Assembly (NCBI GenBank): GCA_003243255.1
Contig: QFQM01000098.1
Location: forward strand, 1 to 16,286
DNA from: Flavobacterium psychrophilum
GTDB taxonomy: Bacteria; Bacteroidota; Bacteroidia; Flavobacteriales; Flavobacteriaceae
Direction of reading: 5' to 3'
Length of the DNA stretch: 16,286 nucleotides
Part shown: positions 15,021 through 16,286 of the stretch, piece by piece
Layout: the number at the start of each line of letters is the position of its first letter
Position numbering within the stretch: position 1 is the first letter of the stretch
Translations under genes and position numbers: made by a program
The notes under the pieces: model-generated
The model's input: the letters and a program-made list of their open reading frames with translations, nothing else
Databases searched by the model: none
Told to the model about the DNA's origin: nothing

Positions 15021-15665
15021 ATGGATCTTTTTAATGAAAGTATTGACTGGCCTAACGAACTTCGCCCTCTTATCGCTAAATATAAGGGCAAGGAGCACCC
15101 ATTGCATTACAAGAACCTTTATCAATTAATGGTGATGGTTGTATTGTCTGCGCAGGACAGCGATGCCAACATCAATAAGGTAACTGTTGACTTTTTTAAA
15201 AAGTTTCCGGATATGAAAGCTTTATCAAAGGCTAATTCCGTAGAATTACATCAATATCTGGATAAGGTACGTTTTAATGGTAATAAAATCTCCTGGCTTC
15301 AGGAAATAGCCGAAACACTTAAAGAAGATAAAAACATTCCAAAAACAATGAAAGAGCTTGTAGCTCTTAAAGGTATAGGGCGTAAATCTGCAAACGTGAT
15401 AATGCGCGAAGCAGGTGTTGAAGCTGAAGGCATTTTAGTTGATCTGCATGTATTAAGGGTCGCGCCCAGACTTGGTATAGCCAAAGGCAAAGATGCTACT
15501 AAAATTGAAAAACAAATGATGGAAGTCCTGCCTAAAAATATGTGGGGAGAAGTTGGGATGGCAATTTCTTTTTTGGGACGTGAAATATGCAGGCCAAGCA
15601 ATCCAAAGCATAATGAATGTATTATGAACAAAGTCTGCGAATATTGCCTTAGCACTAAACAATAA
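15021..15665 (+). CDS. nth: Endonuclease III-like DNA glycosylase/AP lyase with altered Fe-S loop
   Basis: A 214-residue HhH-GPD protein expected to remove oxidised pyrimidines and cut the abasic site in base-excision repair. The helix-hairpin-helix reads LKGIGRKSANVIM (116-128) with the lyase Lys122, and the catalytic aspartate is Asp141 in VDLHVLRV. LSAQDSDANINK (42-53) corresponds to the family's LSAQ.TD..VN motif. The C-terminal loop should carry a 4Fe-4S cluster with spacing C-x6-C-x2-C-x5-C. Here it reads Cys190-x6-His197-x2-Cys200-x5-Cys206, so the second ligand is His, with an extra Cys209 two residues after the last. Whether a cluster still forms is open. It is the last gene of the four-gene plus-strand operon and ends at a strong terminator. 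It may be a paralogue beside another endonuclease III in the genome. Confidence 0.9.
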   Translation: MDLFNESIDWPNELRPLIAKYKGKEHPLHYKNLYQLMVMVVLSAQDSDANINKVTVDFFKKFPDMKALSKANSVELHQYLDKVRFNGNKISWLQEIAETLKEDKNIPKTMKELVALKGIGRKSANVIMREAGVEAEGILVDLHVLRVAPRLGIAKGKDATKIEKQMMEVLPKNMWGEVGMAISFLGREICRPSNPKHNECIMNKVCEYCLSTKQ

Positions 15666-15692
15666 AAAAGAGAAGCAATGCTTCTCTTTTTT
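15664..15692. terminator. Bidirectional terminator between nth and the PepSY-like gene
   Basis: AAAAAAGAGAAGC (15664-15676) pairs with GCTTCTCTTTTTT (15680-15692) around a 3-base loop. It begins within the nth stop codon and ends one base before the stop of the convergent gene, so a single hairpin serves both. Confidence 0.93.
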
Positions 15693-15693
15693 A

Positions 15694-15990
15694 TTAGTAT
15701 ATCTTTATAATATCTCCTGTCGACGTAAAAGTGGCCGTATTATCTACTCCGTCCTTTGAAAGGATTAATTTATATTCACCATCATCTGCCCTGTGTGCTT
15801 CTTTAATGGTATAATCGCCATATTTCTTTTTTATTTTATCTAACACTTCCTTAGGAATATCTGATACATTAATCTTTTTGTATTGTTTCTCCTGAAAGAT
15901 ATCTGTGTAAATTCCACCTGTAGATGCATTAAGCGGAGTAATGGTAGAGATGAATGCTGTAATAGTCAGTATTAAAAGTAACTTTCTCAT
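15694..15990 (-). CDS. Small secreted PepSY-like protein
   Basis: A 98-residue protein with a signal peptide (about 1-22, cleavage near LNA-S) and a short mature chain. The mature part has a helix rich in Lys and Asp (SDIPKEVLDKIKKKYG, 43-58) followed by strands TIKEAHRADDGEYKLILSKDG and ATFTSTGDIIKIY. This helix-then-sheet pattern, ending in a TSTGDIIKI strand, is that of PepSY-like (DUF2874-type) proteins common in Bacteroidota. These are periplasmic proteins of unclear role. It is transcribed alone, convergent with the msrB-nth operon, from a candidate -7 box at 16014-16021. The family call is moderate; exported location is likely. Confidence 0.75.
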   Translation of the reverse strand: MRKLLLILTITAFISTITPLNASTGGIYTDIFQEKQYKKINVSDIPKEVLDKIKKKYGDYTIKEAHRADDGEYKLILSKDGVDNTATFTSTGDIIKIY

Positions 15991-16013
15991 GATAAATGGA
16001 TTAGTGATAATCT

Positions 16014-16021
16014 CAAAGTTA
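16014..16021 (-). promoter_or_regulatory. Candidate -7 promoter box of the PepSY-like gene
   Basis: TAACTTTG on the minus strand is a full match to TAnnTTTG, 23 bases before the ATG. No TTG is seen at the usual upstream distance. Confidence 0.4.
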
Positions 16022-16088
16022 CTGAACGAAAAATAGAGCTATTATAAAAAAAACCTAAAGTTTTAATTAGTTTATTTTAGAAAACACC

Positions 16089-16120
16089 AAAAAAAAACCC
16101 ATCCATATTGGATAGGGTTT
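16089..16120 (-). terminator. Terminator hairpin 1 of a near-identical pair
   Basis: AAACCC (16095-16100) pairs with GGGTTT (16115-16120), and ATCCA (16101-16105) with TGGAT (16109-16113), leaving one bulged A. On the minus strand the stem is followed by an uninterrupted run of nine T, a strong stop for transcripts entering from the right. Confidence 0.75.
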
Positions 16121-16220
16121 GCTGCGCCAGTTCACTGCGTTCGTGTTCAAAAGGCCCGAGGCCCTGGCCAACTGACCAGGCAAAGGCGACGACCCCCGAT
16201 AGCTATTGGGGCTCCCACAA
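16121..16220. repeat. GC-rich palindromic block (REP-like) between two terminator hairpins
   Basis: This stretch has 62 G+C of 100 bases, against AT-rich flanks on both sides. It contains several small inverted repeats (CAGT/ACTG at 16128-16137, CCTGG/CCAGG around 16163-16180) and an 18-base near-palindrome CCCCGATAGCTATTGGGG (16194-16211). I recall very similar CCCGATAGCTATCGGG palindromes as frequent intergenic elements in Flavobacterium genomes, but cannot check this. The open frame crossing it (16067-16249) looks non-coding. It does not fold as a tRNA. It is best described as a dispersed intergenic repeat or a small-RNA locus. Confidence 0.5.
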
Positions 16221-16249
16221 ATTGCAGTACCTAAATTATTATAAAACAA

Positions 16250-16278
16250 AAAACCCTATCCGTATTGGATAGGGTTTT
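16250..16278. terminator. Terminator hairpin 2 of a near-identical pair
   Basis: AAAACCCTATCC (16250-16261) and GGATAGGGTTTT (16267-16278) form a perfect 12-bp stem around GTATT. On the minus strand six T, a G and four more T follow. It probably ends a minus-strand gene that lies beyond the right edge. Confidence 0.85.
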
Positions 16279-16286
16279 CAAAAGAA

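Noticed and set aside
16121..16220. tRNA or tmRNA fragment in the GC-rich block
   Set aside because: No T-arm (GGTTCRA) sequence, no plausible anticodon arm and no CCA end could be placed on either strand.
16067..16249. 60-codon minus-strand ORF across the GC-rich end block
   Set aside because: It runs through a terminator hairpin and a palindromic repeat, has unlikely composition and no family resemblance; it is a by-product of the repeat.

Overview
The window looks like chromosomal DNA from a member of the Bacteroidota, most likely a Flavobacterium-like Flavobacteriaceae species. The reasons are a gene for the type IX secretion protein PorQ next to cmk and lon, several -7 promoter boxes of the Bacteroidota type (TAnnTTTG), lipoproteins with acidic residues straight after the lipidated cysteine, a low G+C content, and families typical of the phylum (a UMF1-type MFS carrier, a DUF5723-like barrel, PepSY-like small secreted proteins). 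Most genes read from the minus strand. Only the block at about 13.2-15.7 kb, and perhaps a gene fragment at the left edge, read from the plus strand. I see no phage, insertion sequence, CRISPR array, rRNA or tRNA.

Layout. (1) 1-1422: a possible gene end and hairpin, then a NupG-type nucleoside:H+ symporter (minus). (2) 1423-3324: a compact minus-strand operon porQ - cmk - small two-helix membrane protein. cmk appears to start at a TTG codon one codon after the porQ stop and in the same frame. (3) 3433-5883: ATP-dependent protease Lon, with its own terminator, a well-formed promoter, and a duplicated palindromic motif over and below that promoter. (4) 6076-8949: three related lipoproteins in a row, each made of two copies of a beta-rich domain. 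Two share nearly the same Asn/Pro-rich linker and the same terminator stem. (5) 9101-11983: a UMF1-family MFS transporter and a large outer-membrane barrel protein. (6) 12217-13032: an M48 metalloprotease lipoprotein with a UUCG-loop terminator. (7) 13229-15665: a tight plus-strand operon of an alpha/beta hydrolase, a lipoprotein MsrB, a leaderless MsrB and an endonuclease III homologue whose iron-sulfur loop has His in place of the second Cys. (8) 15694-15990: a small secreted PepSY-like protein, convergent with the operon. (9) 16087-16282: a GC-rich block with a large palindrome, held between two near-identical terminator hairpins.

How the parts fit. Much of the window concerns the cell envelope and protein quality: T9SS surface attachment (PorQ), predicted surface lipoproteins, an envelope protease (M48), cytoplasmic proteolysis (Lon) and repair of oxidised methionine both outside (lipoprotein MsrB) and inside (second MsrB) the cytoplasm, with a base-excision DNA repair enzyme in the same operon. 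That operon could form an oxidative-damage repair unit; this is inference from gene order. I found no clear new defence or mobile system. The most unusual items are the terminal GC-rich repeat block, the altered Fe-S ligand set in the endonuclease, the lipoprotein trio, the TTG-started cmk and the lon operator-like repeats.
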